Source of the DNA: VBKO01 sp036393835 | GTDB lineage: Bacteria; Myxococcota; Myxococcia; Myxococcales; 40CM-4-68-19 | Assembly: GCA_036393835.1 (NCBI GenBank) | Contig: DASWGI010000373.1 | Span: 1-7,386, forward strand | Reading direction: 5' to 3' | Length of the DNA stretch: 7,386 nt | Shown here: positions 1 through 7,099 of the stretch, one piece after another | Layout: each line of letters begins with the position of its first letter | Numbering within the stretch: position 1 is the stretch's first letter | Notes under the pieces: generated by a model | What the model was told of the DNA's origin: nothing | The model's database searches: none | What the model saw: only the letters and a program-made list of their open reading frames with translations | Program-made: the position numbers and the translations under genes

Positions 1-1232
1 AGGAAGTTCTTCCCCTTCCCTCCCTCGGGGATCGCGGCGGAGATGGCCGCGAGCAGCCGGCGCGCCCAGGCGGGCACGAAGCGGAGCAGGCGCTCACGGC
101 CCTCGACCACGTACTTGTCGTATCCGCCGAACAGCTCGTCGCCTCCGTCGCCCGAGAGCGCGACCGTCACCTCCTGCGCGGCGAGCTTGGAGACGAACCA
201 GGTCGGGATCGACGAAGAGTCGCCGAACGGCTCGTCGAGGTGCCAGGCGATCTCCTCGACGACGTGCAGATCGCCGGGTTCGACGATCAGCTCGTGGTGG
301 TCGGTGCCGAGCGCGCTCGCGACCTGCCGCGCGTAGTCCAGCTCGGTGAAGTCCCGGTCCGGGAACCCGATGGAGAACGTCTTGACCGGGCGCGGGCTGA
401 GCCTCGCCATGGTGGCCACCACGCTGCTGGAATCGATTCCACCGCTGAGGAAGGCCCCGAGCGGGACGTCGCTCACCATGTGCAGGTCGACCGATTCCCT
501 CAAAAGCTCGCGCAGCCGATCCTCGAACTGCACGGCGCGCAGGCCGCGCTCCGGCTCGAACCGCAACGCCCAGTATCGCTCGGTGCGGATCTCGCCCGCG
601 GCCGAGGCGACCAGCACGCGGCCAGGCCCGAGCTTGCGCACGCCGGCGACGATGCTCTCCGACGGCGGCGTGTAGAGGAACGTCAGCAGATGGTCGAGGC
701 TGCCCGGGTTCACGGTCCGCTCGACTTCGGGCAGCTCCAGGAGCGCCTTGAGCTCGGAGGCGAAGAGGAGCCTTCCGCCCGAGAGCGTGTAGTAGAGCGG
801 CTTGATGCCGAGCCGGTCGCGGGCGAGAAGAAGCGCTCTTCGCCGCTCGTCCCAGACGGCGAAGGCGAACATTCCGCGCAGCTTCTCCACGCAGCGCTCG
901 CCGTATTCTTCGTAGAGGTGAACGATGGTCTCCGTGTCGGTCGCCGTGCGGAAAACGTGGCCGCGGCCCTCGAGGAAGCGGCGCAGCGCGCGGTAGTTGT
1001 AGATCTCACCGTTGAGGATGGCCCATACCGTCCCGTCCTCGTTGGCGATCGGCTGGTGGCCGGTGGCGAGGTCGATGATGCTGAGGCGGCGCATGCCGAG
1101 CCCCACCCGCGGGCCGACATGGAAGCCCTCGTCGTCGGGGCCGCGGTGGACCATGGCCGCGCACATGGCGCGCACGTCCTCGACGAGGACCGGCCCCGCA
1201 TCGAAGCTGACGATCCCGGCGATGCCGCACAT
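1..1232 (-). CDS. asnB: Glutamine-dependent asparagine synthase-like amidotransferase (partial, C-terminus beyond window)
   Basis: About 410 codons are present; the family is usually 600-650 residues, so roughly the last third is missing at the window's left edge. The ATG at 1232 gives an N-terminus beginning MCGIAGIV, which places the catalytic Cys2 directly after the cleaved Met as in class II glutamine amidotransferases. The glutaminase domain shows HRGPDD (29-34), R49, NGEIYN (74-79) and D99; RDRLGIKPLYY (138-148) closes it. The synthetase half shows the ATP pyrophosphatase P-loop SGGIDSS (263-269) and SGDGGDELFGGY (360-371), so both active sites look intact. It releases ammonia from glutamine and adds it to an adenylated carboxylate in the cytoplasm. 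The start lies 3 bases after the flippase stop. In polysaccharide loci such paralogues are often thought to amidate uronic acids or other sugar acids rather than make asparagine; that role is inferred. The frame was read by hand without interruption. The gene symbol denotes the family only. Confidence 0.93.
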   Translation of the reverse strand, partial: MCGIAGIVSFDAGPVLVEDVRAMCAAMVHRGPDDEGFHVGPRVGLGMRRLSIIDLATGHQPIANEDGTVWAILNGEIYNYRALRRFLEGRGHVFRTATDTETIVHLYEEYGERCVEKLRGMFAFAVWDERRRALLLARDRLGIKPLYYTLSGGRLLFASELKALLELPEVERTVNPGSLDHLLTFLYTPPSESIVAGVRKLGPGRVLVASAAGEIRTERYWALRFEPERGLRAVQFEDRLRELLRESVDLHMVSDVPLGAFLSGGIDSSSVVATMARLSPRPVKTFSIGFPDRDFTELDYARQVASALGTDHHELIVEPGDLHVVEEIAWHLDEPFGDSSSIPTWFVSKLAAQEVTVALSGDGGDELFGGYDKYVVEGRERLLRFVPAWARRLLAAISAAIPEGGKGKNF

Positions 1233-1235
1233 TGG

Positions 1236-2699
1236 CTACGCGACTCCCGGCGCTCCGCGCAACCAGGCGCGAAGGCCGCCTTCCAGTCGAGGCAACAGGC
1301 CCACCTGCATCGACAACGCGAGGTAGACGGCGGAGAGGACGGCGGTCGTCACCGCGAACCGCGGCAGCGCGGGCCAGCTCAGCGTGGCGCGCACGCTGAG
1401 GGCGGCGAGGCCGGCCACCGATGACACCGCGATGGCGAGCACCAAGCGCCTCCAGGGAAGGAGCGCAGAGAGCGCGATCCCCTGCAGGCGCCCGATGCGC
1501 GCGAGGGCCCACCCCTTGCCGAAGGCGGTCACCAGCAGCGTGAGCAAGATCGCTCCTGGAAGCTGAAAGCGCGCGAGCGCGCCGTCGATCAGCGCGGCCA
1601 CCAGCAGCAACCGTACCGTATTCAGGGCGAGGAGAAACCGCGTCTGCGCCAGAGCCCGAAGCACCGAGTCGGTCTGCAGCACGGTGAAGAGGATGGCGGT
1701 GGATCCGAGCCGGAAGAGCGGGACGCTCTCCAGGTAGCGATCGGTGAACAAGAGGACGATCACTTCCCGCCCCGCCACCAGGAGCAGCGCGACCAGAGGA
1801 AAGAAGATCACGGCCAGTTTGCAGACGGCGTCGTGCCACAGCGCGCGCACGGCCTCGGCCTGGCCTTCCTGCAGCTTCTCGCCCATCCGCACCATCAGCA
1901 CGCTGGAGGCGGCGGTGGCGGTGTAGTCGACGAGCGGGATTTGTAGCAAAGCCACGGAGTAGACCGCGAAGGTCACCGCGTCGAAGCGGTACGAGACCAC
2001 GTACTGGTGGTAGTTGGTCTGGACGATCTCCAGCAGGACGGCCAGGGCGAACGGGAGCGCATAGCCGAGCTGGCCCTTGAAGAGCGCGGGGTCGGCCCGA
2101 AGCTCTCGGGTGAATCGCCTCGCCAGATAGGCGACTGCCGCCACCAGGCGCACCAGCGCGAAGGCGACCGCACCGATGAGAAGCGCCCGTAAGGATCCGT
2201 CCACGAGGGCGGGGAGCACGAGCAGGCCTGCTCGTAGCAGATCGCTCCCCAGGTAGGTGAGCGAAGCGAGGCAGTAGCCCTTGTCCGCCGTCATGGTGAT
2301 CTCCATGACCGCTGAGGCCAGCATGGGGACGAGGAACGCCCCGATCAAGGGCAGGTACGGGGCGAGACCGACGTCCCCGAGCCATGCTGCGAGCGGAATC
2401 CGTACGGCGAAGAGAAGGGCGAAGCAGAGGAGCCCGCAGAAAAGAAGGCCCAGCATCGCGTTCAGCGCCAGCCGCCCCGCGCTCCTGGGAAACTGGGGGA
2501 GGAAATAGTAGAGGCTCTCCGCCAGGCCGAGCTGGGCGATGCCGTAGAGGGTGCCGTAGAGGAGGAAGAGACGCTTGTACGTCCCGAACTCGGCCGCGTC
2601 GAAGACGCGCGCCAGCACGATGGGGACGAAGAACGCCGCCAGCTGGCCCAGAGCCCGTCCTGACATCAGCCAGAACACCGGTCGAAAGGTCGACTCCAT
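1236..2699 (-). CDS. Polysaccharide flippase, Wzx-like (MOP superfamily)
   Basis: A 487-residue, very hydrophobic protein with about 12-14 predicted membrane helices. Helices are evident near residues 18-32, 45-66, 80-100, 115-132, 150-166, 172-192, 212-228, 243-260, 293-318, 330-345, 355-375, 380-398, 417-436 and 448-466. The first helix is followed by the typical family loop RVFDAAEFGTY (31-41), and LFTDRYLESVPLFRL (317-331) matches the usual position before the later helix group. Length and layout fit Wzx/O-antigen flippases, which move undecaprenyl-linked oligosaccharide units from the inner to the outer leaflet of the cytoplasmic membrane. The ATG at 2699 was chosen because it begins just before the first helix and lies 20 bases after the deacetylase stop. 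A longer in-frame start at 2852 would overlap the deacetylase by over 100 bases and add an Arg-rich stretch unlike the family. No strong ribosome binding site is visible, and a TTG four codons upstream is a weak alternative. The transported sugar cannot be told. Confidence 0.9.
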   Translation of the reverse strand: MESTFRPVFWLMSGRALGQLAAFFVPIVLARVFDAAEFGTYKRLFLLYGTLYGIAQLGLAESLYYFLPQFPRSAGRLALNAMLGLLFCGLLCFALLFAVRIPLAAWLGDVGLAPYLPLIGAFLVPMLASAVMEITMTADKGYCLASLTYLGSDLLRAGLLVLPALVDGSLRALLIGAVAFALVRLVAAVAYLARRFTRELRADPALFKGQLGYALPFALAVLLEIVQTNYHQYVVSYRFDAVTFAVYSVALLQIPLVDYTATAASSVLMVRMGEKLQEGQAEAVRALWHDAVCKLAVIFFPLVALLLVAGREVIVLLFTDRYLESVPLFRLGSTAILFTVLQTDSVLRALAQTRFLLALNTVRLLLVAALIDGALARFQLPGAILLTLLVTAFGKGWALARIGRLQGIALSALLPWRRLVLAIAVSSVAGLAALSVRATLSWPALPRFAVTTAVLSAVYLALSMQVGLLPRLEGGLRAWLRGAPGVA

Positions 2700-2719
2700 G
2701 CGGGCGGTTGCCAAGGTGA

Positions 2720-3727
2720 TCAGGCGTGCGCGACGAGCTTCGCGCCGTGGTTCTTGCGGCATCCCGAGGCCAGCAAAAGAAGCCCGTGGGCCTGGCAGCT
2801 CAAGATGGCGGACGAGAAGCGGCCGGCGCAGTCGAGCGCCGACTGTTCCCACAGCATGGTGCGCGGAAGCGTGAGCGAGGAGTGAGCCGCCTCGCGGTGC
2901 GCGCAGGTCGTATAGGCGAAGCGATATCCCGCCTCGGCGACCGTCGCGACCACGGCTGGGTCGAACTGCCCGTCGGGATACGCAAAGTGCTCGACGCGCG
3001 CGCCCAGTCTTCGCTCCAGCGCGCGCCGCGAGCCGGAGGCCTCAAGGGCGACTTCGGCGGGGCCCATGCGCGTCAGGATGGGATGAGTCTTCGTGTGCGA
3101 GCCGATGGTGAAGCCCGCCTCCTGCATCTCGAAGAGCATCTCCCAGGTCAGCGGCAGGAGCGCCGGCGGGTCCGCGCGCTGTCGGCCCTCGGACCGGGCG
3201 AGCAGATCCACCTCCGCGGGCTGCAGCGACTGCAGCATCGCGCGCGTCGCCTGGTAAGCCTCGCCCGGCGGGCGGCCCAGCCGCTGCGTGAGCAGCAGGT
3301 AGAGCGAGTCGTGGGAGTGGAGGCGCGAGGTGCCGATCAGGTCGGTCACCACGAACACCCCCGCGGGAATCCCCTTGCGCTTGAGCACCGGGAGGGCGTG
3401 GTCGTAGACGCCCCGGTACCCGTCGTCGAAGGTCACCGCCGCCAGCGGCTTCCCGCGCGCCGCTCCGCGCTCGGCGAGCGCGCCCAGCTCGGCGAGCGAG
3501 ACGAAGCGGAAGCGCCGGCCGATCCAATCCAGGTGCAGCTCCAGCGTGCGGGCGCTGATGGCGAGGCCGGGCATCACCTGCGCGGCGGCCGCGTCGTCCT
3601 CGACCACCAGGTGATAGCCGACCACCCAGGGCCACTGGATGGATCGCGTCACCCGGCCCAGCCACGCATCCAGACCGGCGGAGGCGAGGCCGCGACAGAG
3701 CGTTTCTTTCAGCAAGCGACGCATCAT
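2720..3727 (-). CDS. Polysaccharide deacetylase, NodB/CE4 family
   Basis: A 335-residue protein with the carbohydrate esterase 4 motifs in order. Motif 1 is TFDDGY (99-104), giving catalytic-base and metal Asp residues D101 and D102. Motif 2 is SHTKTHP (210-216), giving metal ligands H211 and H215. Motif 3 is FAYPDGQFD (248-256). The spacer of about 105 residues between motifs 1 and 2 is typical of deacetylases from exopolysaccharide loci. Family members remove N- or O-acetyl groups from amino-sugar polymers or their precursors using a divalent metal. No clear signal peptide is seen: the N-terminus is basic and amphipathic, and residues 29-42 (around WPWVVGYHLV) are the usual first strand of the fold, so a cytoplasmic or membrane-associated location is likely. 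The start codon ATG at 3727 overlaps the upstream acyltransferase stop by 4 bases (ATGA). A second ATG follows immediately, so the start could be one codon later. Substrate is unknown. Confidence 0.92.
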   Translation of the reverse strand: MMRRLLKETLCRGLASAGLDAWLGRVTRSIQWPWVVGYHLVVEDDAAAAQVMPGLAISARTLELHLDWIGRRFRFVSLAELGALAERGAARGKPLAAVTFDDGYRGVYDHALPVLKRKGIPAGVFVVTDLIGTSRLHSHDSLYLLLTQRLGRPPGEAYQATRAMLQSLQPAEVDLLARSEGRQRADPPALLPLTWEMLFEMQEAGFTIGSHTKTHPILTRMGPAEVALEASGSRRALERRLGARVEHFAYPDGQFDPAVVATVAEAGYRFAYTTCAHREAAHSSLTLPRTMLWEQSALDCAGRFSSAILSCQAHGLLLLASGCRKNHGAKLVAHA

Positions 3728-4845
3728 TGCTGCGCCAGCAAGCCGCGCGCGATGCGCCGGGCAGTCCGGGTCAACCCCACCGTCCCTCGATAGAGCAGCC
3801 CGCGCGTACCCGGCGGATAGAGCTCGATCCGCGACAGCTCGCGCGCGCCCTGCGCCCAGTGGAACTTGTACGCTTCATCGCCGTGGAGAAGGTCGAACTC
3901 GGCCACTCCCTCCTCGAAGGCGCTCTCGATCGAGAGCCCCATGGTGACCAGCCCCACGCTGTCCTTGCTCAAGGCGGGATCGAACCCGGACTGGTAGAAG
4001 TAGAAGACGTCGCCATAGCGAAAGCCATAAAGCGCAGCCGCCGGGCGGCCGTCGAGCCGCAGGACGAAGAGCCGCAGCCAGCCGCGCCGAAGGGCCAGCG
4101 CGCTGACCTCGTCGTGGAAGGCGATCAGCGCGTCGCTGCTGAACGCCTCCGACTTGCCGCGCTCGCGCCAACGAGCCTGGTGCAGCGCGATCAAGAGCCT
4201 CATCGCCTCGCGCCGCTCCTCTTCGCTGCGAGCGGCGTCGAGGCTGACCCGATGTCGTTGGGTCAGCCGCTTGACCTTCCTGCGGAACGCGTAGCGATGT
4301 TCGGCGCCGAGGCTCTGCAGATAGGATGACCAGTCCGGCCCCTCCCGGCGCACTACCGGGCAGGTCTCGCTCCTCGTCTCCGAGACGCTCCAGCCCAGCG
4401 CCCCGAGATGCACGGCCAGCGACTGGGCCGAGGAGCTGCTGCTCCTGACCCGCGCCAGCGTCAACATGCGAGTGTCGCGGGCAAGGTGCTCGGCGAGGGC
4501 GCGCGCGACTTCGCGCTCGCGCCCCCGCCGGACGATCACGTCCAGGTAATCCGAGCCAGCCGTCCCGCTCCCGAGCAGCTCGATGCAGCTCAGCGGCGGG
4601 ACGCGGTCGAGCGTCGCCGGCCGGATCGCGAACGGAGCGATGGCCACCAGCTCTTCGCCCGACCGCACCGTCAGTATGAAGAGCTGGCGCCCTCCCGCGA
4701 GGTGCTTCCACCAGGTGAAGAGCCACTCCCAGGTGAGGAAGAACCCGTCGGAGTCGCTGGCCTCGAGCAGCTCCGTCCACTCGGGGCCGAGGGCGGCAAA
4801 GGCCGACGGCTCCGAGAGGGTCTGGACGGTGAGGGCGGTCGGCAT
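3724..4845 (-). CDS. GNAT-superfamily acyltransferase, CelD/BcsL (FemAB-like) type
   Basis: A 373-residue soluble protein with the look of the CelD/BcsL group (Acetyltransf_6, two GNAT-like halves). The N-terminal half carries FFLTWEWLFTWWKH (35-48), the usual aromatic opening of these proteins. The C-terminal half has a basic helix rich in Arg and Lys (183-194, AFRRKVKRL), LHQARWRERGKSEAF (221-235), a beta-hairpin with LDGRPAAALYGFRYGD (264-279) and FYFYQSGFDP (281-290). It ends with the conserved EFDLLHGDEAYKFHWA block (316-331). Relatives occur in cellulose and exopolysaccharide loci, including PEP-CTERM-associated FemAB-like proteins, and are thought to acylate sugars or transfer aminoacyl groups; the real donor and acceptor are not known. 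The start is 3 bases after the secreted propeller protein's stop, and the end overlaps the deacetylase start. A run of five serines at 135-139 appears to lie in the linker between the halves. The family call is firm, the reaction is inferred. Confidence 0.87.
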   Translation of the reverse strand: MPTALTVQTLSEPSAFAALGPEWTELLEASDSDGFFLTWEWLFTWWKHLAGGRQLFILTVRSGEELVAIAPFAIRPATLDRVPPLSCIELLGSGTAGSDYLDVIVRRGREREVARALAEHLARDTRMLTLARVRSSSSSAQSLAVHLGALGWSVSETRSETCPVVRREGPDWSSYLQSLGAEHRYAFRRKVKRLTQRHRVSLDAARSEEERREAMRLLIALHQARWRERGKSEAFSSDALIAFHDEVSALALRRGWLRLFVLRLDGRPAAALYGFRYGDVFYFYQSGFDPALSKDSVGLVTMGLSIESAFEEGVAEFDLLHGDEAYKFHWAQGARELSRIELYPPGTRGLLYRGTVGLTRTARRIARGLLAQQ

Positions 4846-4848
4846 CGC

Positions 4849-6231
4849 CTACTGGTGGGCCTGGTGGGCGCCGAAGGTCAGCGTGTGACCCGGGTCGGGG
4901 ACGAAGACGATGACGTTCCCGCTGGCATCGGTGATTTTCAGCCGCTTGATCCGACTGTTGACGCCCGGCTGTCCGGCATCGGTGAAGGTCCACTCCGCCG
5001 ACGCTCCCGACACGCCGTTGTAGCTGCCGGCGCCCTTCCCCACGTAGGTGTTGAAGGATGCCGGAGGCGGCGTGGGGTTGATGCTCGGGTCGTAATAGCA
5101 GGTCGCGCTGGTCAGCTTCTCGAGGTGGAACTTGCCGTTGATCGGATCATGGATGTTGATCTCGAGGCTGTTCGGCTGCCGGTTCGCGTCGCAGTGCAGC
5201 TCGAAGCCGTGCGTGATCCGGGTCCCCGGCGGAACGCTGCAGCCGGAGCCGGCGGCGCAGTCGTTGCTGTCGGTGAAGATGCTCCCGCCTCCGGTCATGC
5301 GGCCTCGCCGCGTCACGGCGCCCGGCGCGTGGAACACCGCCACCGCCTTCACCTGGAACTGGGGCGCTCCGGTGTTGATGCTCGCCAGCACGGCTCCCGT
5401 CGCCAGGTCGAACTTGGTGACCACGGAGGTGTAGTTGTTGGCCGCCCAGAACGCGGTGCTGACCAAGTCGACATCCACGCTGAACCAGATGTGGCCCGGC
5501 TCCACGGTGTTGTAGGTCTGGATGACGTTGGCCCCGGCGTCCAGGCGCACGATGGCGCTCGAGTCCGCGACGAGGACGGTGTTGTCGGTGAGGATGACCA
5601 TCCCGTAGGCCCGGTCGGGAAGCGGCACGGCGTTGAAGTCGGTGAGCTGGACGTTGGCGCAGACGTTGTAGCGCTTCACCTTTACGCCCTCGGAGGCGTA
5701 GAGGACGGTGCACGAGTCGGGCGCCAGCTCGATCCACATCGAACCTCGGTTCTCCGGGGCCGCAGCGAAGCTGGTGACGGGCGCTCCGGCCGCATTGAAC
5801 TTGAGGATCGCGCCGCTGCAATCCGCCTGGCCCACGAAGACGTTCCCGGCGGCATCGAAATCGATCGAGGTGGGGTTGCAGCTGTACCCGCTGCCGAACA
5901 CTCCGAGGCTGGCGCCGGCGGGAGAGAACCTCTCCACGGTGTTGCCGGTGAGGCAGAACGAGTCCGCGCACCAGTGGTTCACGTAGAGGTTGCTGGAGGC
6001 GTCGAACCCCATGCCCTCGGCGTGTCCGGGGACCGTACCGACGAGCGTCCCCACGAAGGTGCCGTCGGCGTGGTACCACTGCACCTGACCTGTCTTCAGC
6101 GAAACGAACACGTCGCCTGGCGTGAACGTCGTCGCCGCGTGGGCTCTCCCCGCCGCGAGAAGCGAGCAGAGAGGGAGTAGCAGAGCGACGAGCCTTCTGG
6201 CTTGCAGTTTCATCCTATGGATACTTTCCAT
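4849..6231 (-). CDS. Secreted NHL-like beta-propeller protein with conserved C-terminal domain, function unknown
   Basis: A 460-residue exported protein. Residues 1-32 form a Sec signal peptide: basic segment around KLQARR, hydrophobic core VALLLPLCSLLAA, and cleavage after AHA (30-32). C22 is not in a convincing lipobox, so it is probably not a lipoprotein. Residues about 37-302 are repeated blades of the form 'FDxxGNxFV...ILKFNAAGAP', as in NHL/SMP-30-like six-bladed propellers, for example around 76-84, 97-112, 123-147 and 222-240. Residues 311-460 form a second domain opening with RMTGGGSIF and containing THGFELHCD (340-348), SLEINI, FHLEKLTSATCYYD, and AEWTFTDAG (412-420). From memory this domain recurs at the C-termini of secreted proteins of several phyla with no assigned function. 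The mature protein has 10 cysteines (88, 93, 118, 138, 174, 191, 325, 331, 347, 378), which suits disulfides. The ATG at 6231 has a good ribosome binding site; ATG 6213 is an alternative that keeps the signal peptide. It leads a tight operon, so it may bind or scaffold the exported polysaccharide; that is inference. Confidence 0.85.
   Translation of the reverse strand: MESIHRMKLQARRLVALLLPLCSLLAAGRAHAATTFTPGDVFVSLKTGQVQWYHADGTFVGTLVGTVPGHAEGMGFDASSNLYVNHWCADSFCLTGNTVERFSPAGASLGVFGSGYSCNPTSIDFDAAGNVFVGQADCSGAILKFNAAGAPVTSFAAAPENRGSMWIELAPDSCTVLYASEGVKVKRYNVCANVQLTDFNAVPLPDRAYGMVILTDNTVLVADSSAIVRLDAGANVIQTYNTVEPGHIWFSVDVDLVSTAFWAANNYTSVVTKFDLATGAVLASINTGAPQFQVKAVAVFHAPGAVTRRGRMTGGGSIFTDSNDCAAGSGCSVPPGTRITHGFELHCDANRQPNSLEINIHDPINGKFHLEKLTSATCYYDPSINPTPPPASFNTYVGKGAGSYNGVSGASAEWTFTDAGQPGVNSRIKRLKITDASGNVIVFVPDPGHTLTFGAHQAHQ
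4852..4869. repeat. Perfect 9-bp tandem duplication at the end of the propeller gene
   Basis: CTGGTGGGC occurs twice in a row on the plus strand, immediately before the TAG stop of the secreted protein. On the coding strand it encodes Ala-His-Gln twice, giving the C-terminus GAHQAHQ. It is in frame and simply lengthens the tail by three residues. It probably arose by replication slippage. Confidence 0.9.
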
Positions 6232-6236
6232 TGTTT

Positions 6237-6242
6237 CTCCTT
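6237..6242 (-). promoter_or_regulatory. Ribosome binding site of the secreted propeller gene
   Basis: On the minus strand AAGGAG stands 5 bases before the ATG at 6231. It is the clearest Shine-Dalgarno sequence in the window and the reason for choosing this start over a longer open frame beginning at 6318, whose first 29 residues are Arg/Ser-rich and would overlap the methyltransferase gene. The other genes here have weak sites and probably rely on translational coupling. Confidence 0.8.
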
Positions 6243-6271
6243 CCGGGGGAGAGCGCAGAGGTTGGGCTGAA

Positions 6272-7054
6272 CTACGTCGGCTCCATTGCCGGCCGCGGCC
6301 GCAAAGTGCAGCGGACAATGGAGGTGAGGAACTCCCGCGTCAGCGGGGTGAAGAATCGCCTGAGCCGCTTGATCGGCACCGCCTCGAAATTCTCGACTTC
6401 GAAATCGCTCGCCCCGACTAGTCTCTCGAAGCGGCGCACCGTCATCCGGTTCAGGCCGCCCTCCACCTCTCCGAACCGGGTCGCACCGTCGGATTTGAAG
6501 TCCGACCGCCAGCGCATCAGCGCCCTTTCCGTGAAAATGAGGTGCGCCCAGGGAAACACGGAGAAGAGATGGCCTCCCCGCGGATGCAGCCAAGGTGGTC
6601 CGAAGGAGATGAACACGCGGCCGCCGGGCCGTATCGCCTCGCGCATGATCCGGAAGATGCGTTCCGGCTCGCCGTAGTGTTCGAATCCATCGACTGAGAA
6701 GATCGCGTCGACCTTCTCGCCGGTGCGGGTAGCAAAGACGCAGCGCTCGGAGACTCCCGACTGCTGTGCATCGCGCGCGGCCCTGTCGAGAAGCTTCTGC
6801 TGGGAATCGACGCCGATTGCCCGGCGGGCGCCGTGCTCCGCCATCTCGATCACTTCGCGGCCGAGACCACAGCCGAAATCGAGTACGAGCTTATCGGTCA
6901 CCGCCGCCCAGATGCCGGGACCGAACAAGGATTCGAGCTTGCTCTGCCTCGCGTAGACCCCGCCGGTGCATCGGCTCTCCGCAGCTGCCCGGCCGCCGAG
7001 CCAGCGCAGCAGGCGATAGCCGAGCTCGCCTCCCATGAGGCCGGTGTGCACCAT
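6272..7054 (-). CDS. Class I SAM-dependent methyltransferase, substrate unknown
   Basis: A 260-residue protein with a Rossmann-type methyltransferase core. Motif I is VLDFGCGLGREV (57-68), the glycine-rich SAM loop. GVDSQQ (81-86) ends strand 2 with the acidic residue expected to contact the SAM ribose. AIFSVDGFEHYGEPER (117-132) is the motif IV region, and IRPGGRVFISFGPPW (141-155) is the post-motif turn and strand 5. The segment HPRGGHLFSVFPWAHLIF (157-174) and the LNRMTVRRFE block (201-210) form the cap and substrate region often seen in methyltransferases of polysaccharide loci. There is no signal peptide, so it should act in the cytoplasm, probably on a sugar or lipid-linked precursor (inferred from neighbours). 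It begins 45 bases after the upstream gene and ends 40 bases before the propeller gene. The ATG at 7054 has only a weak GGA upstream; ATG 7036 (MGGELGYR) is a reasonable alternative start that would remove six residues. Fold confidence is high, substrate unknown. Confidence 0.9.
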   Translation of the reverse strand: MVHTGLMGGELGYRLLRWLGGRAAAESRCTGGVYARQSKLESLFGPGIWAAVTDKLVLDFGCGLGREVIEMAEHGARRAIGVDSQQKLLDRAARDAQQSGVSERCVFATRTGEKVDAIFSVDGFEHYGEPERIFRIMREAIRPGGRVFISFGPPWLHPRGGHLFSVFPWAHLIFTERALMRWRSDFKSDGATRFGEVEGGLNRMTVRRFERLVGASDFEVENFEAVPIKRLRRFFTPLTREFLTSIVRCTLRPRPAMEPT

Positions 7055-7099
7055 TCCGGTCGCGAGTACAGCCGATGGGTTGCACCGGGGCGCGGCCGT

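Noticed and set aside
240..1424. 394-codon open frame on the plus strand
   Set aside because: It lies opposite the AsnB-like gene, whose motifs are complete, and has a low-complexity charged composition typical of antisense shadows.
1006..2385. 459-codon open frame on the minus strand
   Set aside because: It is an alternative frame through the flippase and the start of the AsnB-like gene; Arg/Pro/Gly-rich with no membrane helices or family motifs.
2726..3793. 355-codon open frame on the plus strand
   Set aside because: Antisense to the CE4 deacetylase, which has all three catalytic motifs; the plus-strand product has no recognisable domain.
4431..4446. Perfect 6-bp inverted repeat AGGAGC/GCTCCT with a 4-base loop
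   Set aside because: It lies inside the acyltransferase gene and follows from the codons of the serine run; no U-tract follows, so it is not a terminator.
3875..4993. 372-codon open frame on the minus strand
   Set aside because: Out of frame over the acyltransferase; Arg/Ala/Pro-rich, and the overlapped gene has clear family motifs.
4408..6180. 590-codon open frame on the plus strand
   Set aside because: It is antisense to the acyltransferase and the secreted protein. Its product is an Arg/Glu/Gly/His/Asp-rich sequence with no recognisable domain, as expected from high third-position GC on the opposite strand.
7055..7099. Possible promoter or terminator between the fragment gene and the methyltransferase
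   Set aside because: No -10/-35 pair or stem plus T-run could be made out in these 45 bases; only GC-rich sequence without a strong palindrome.
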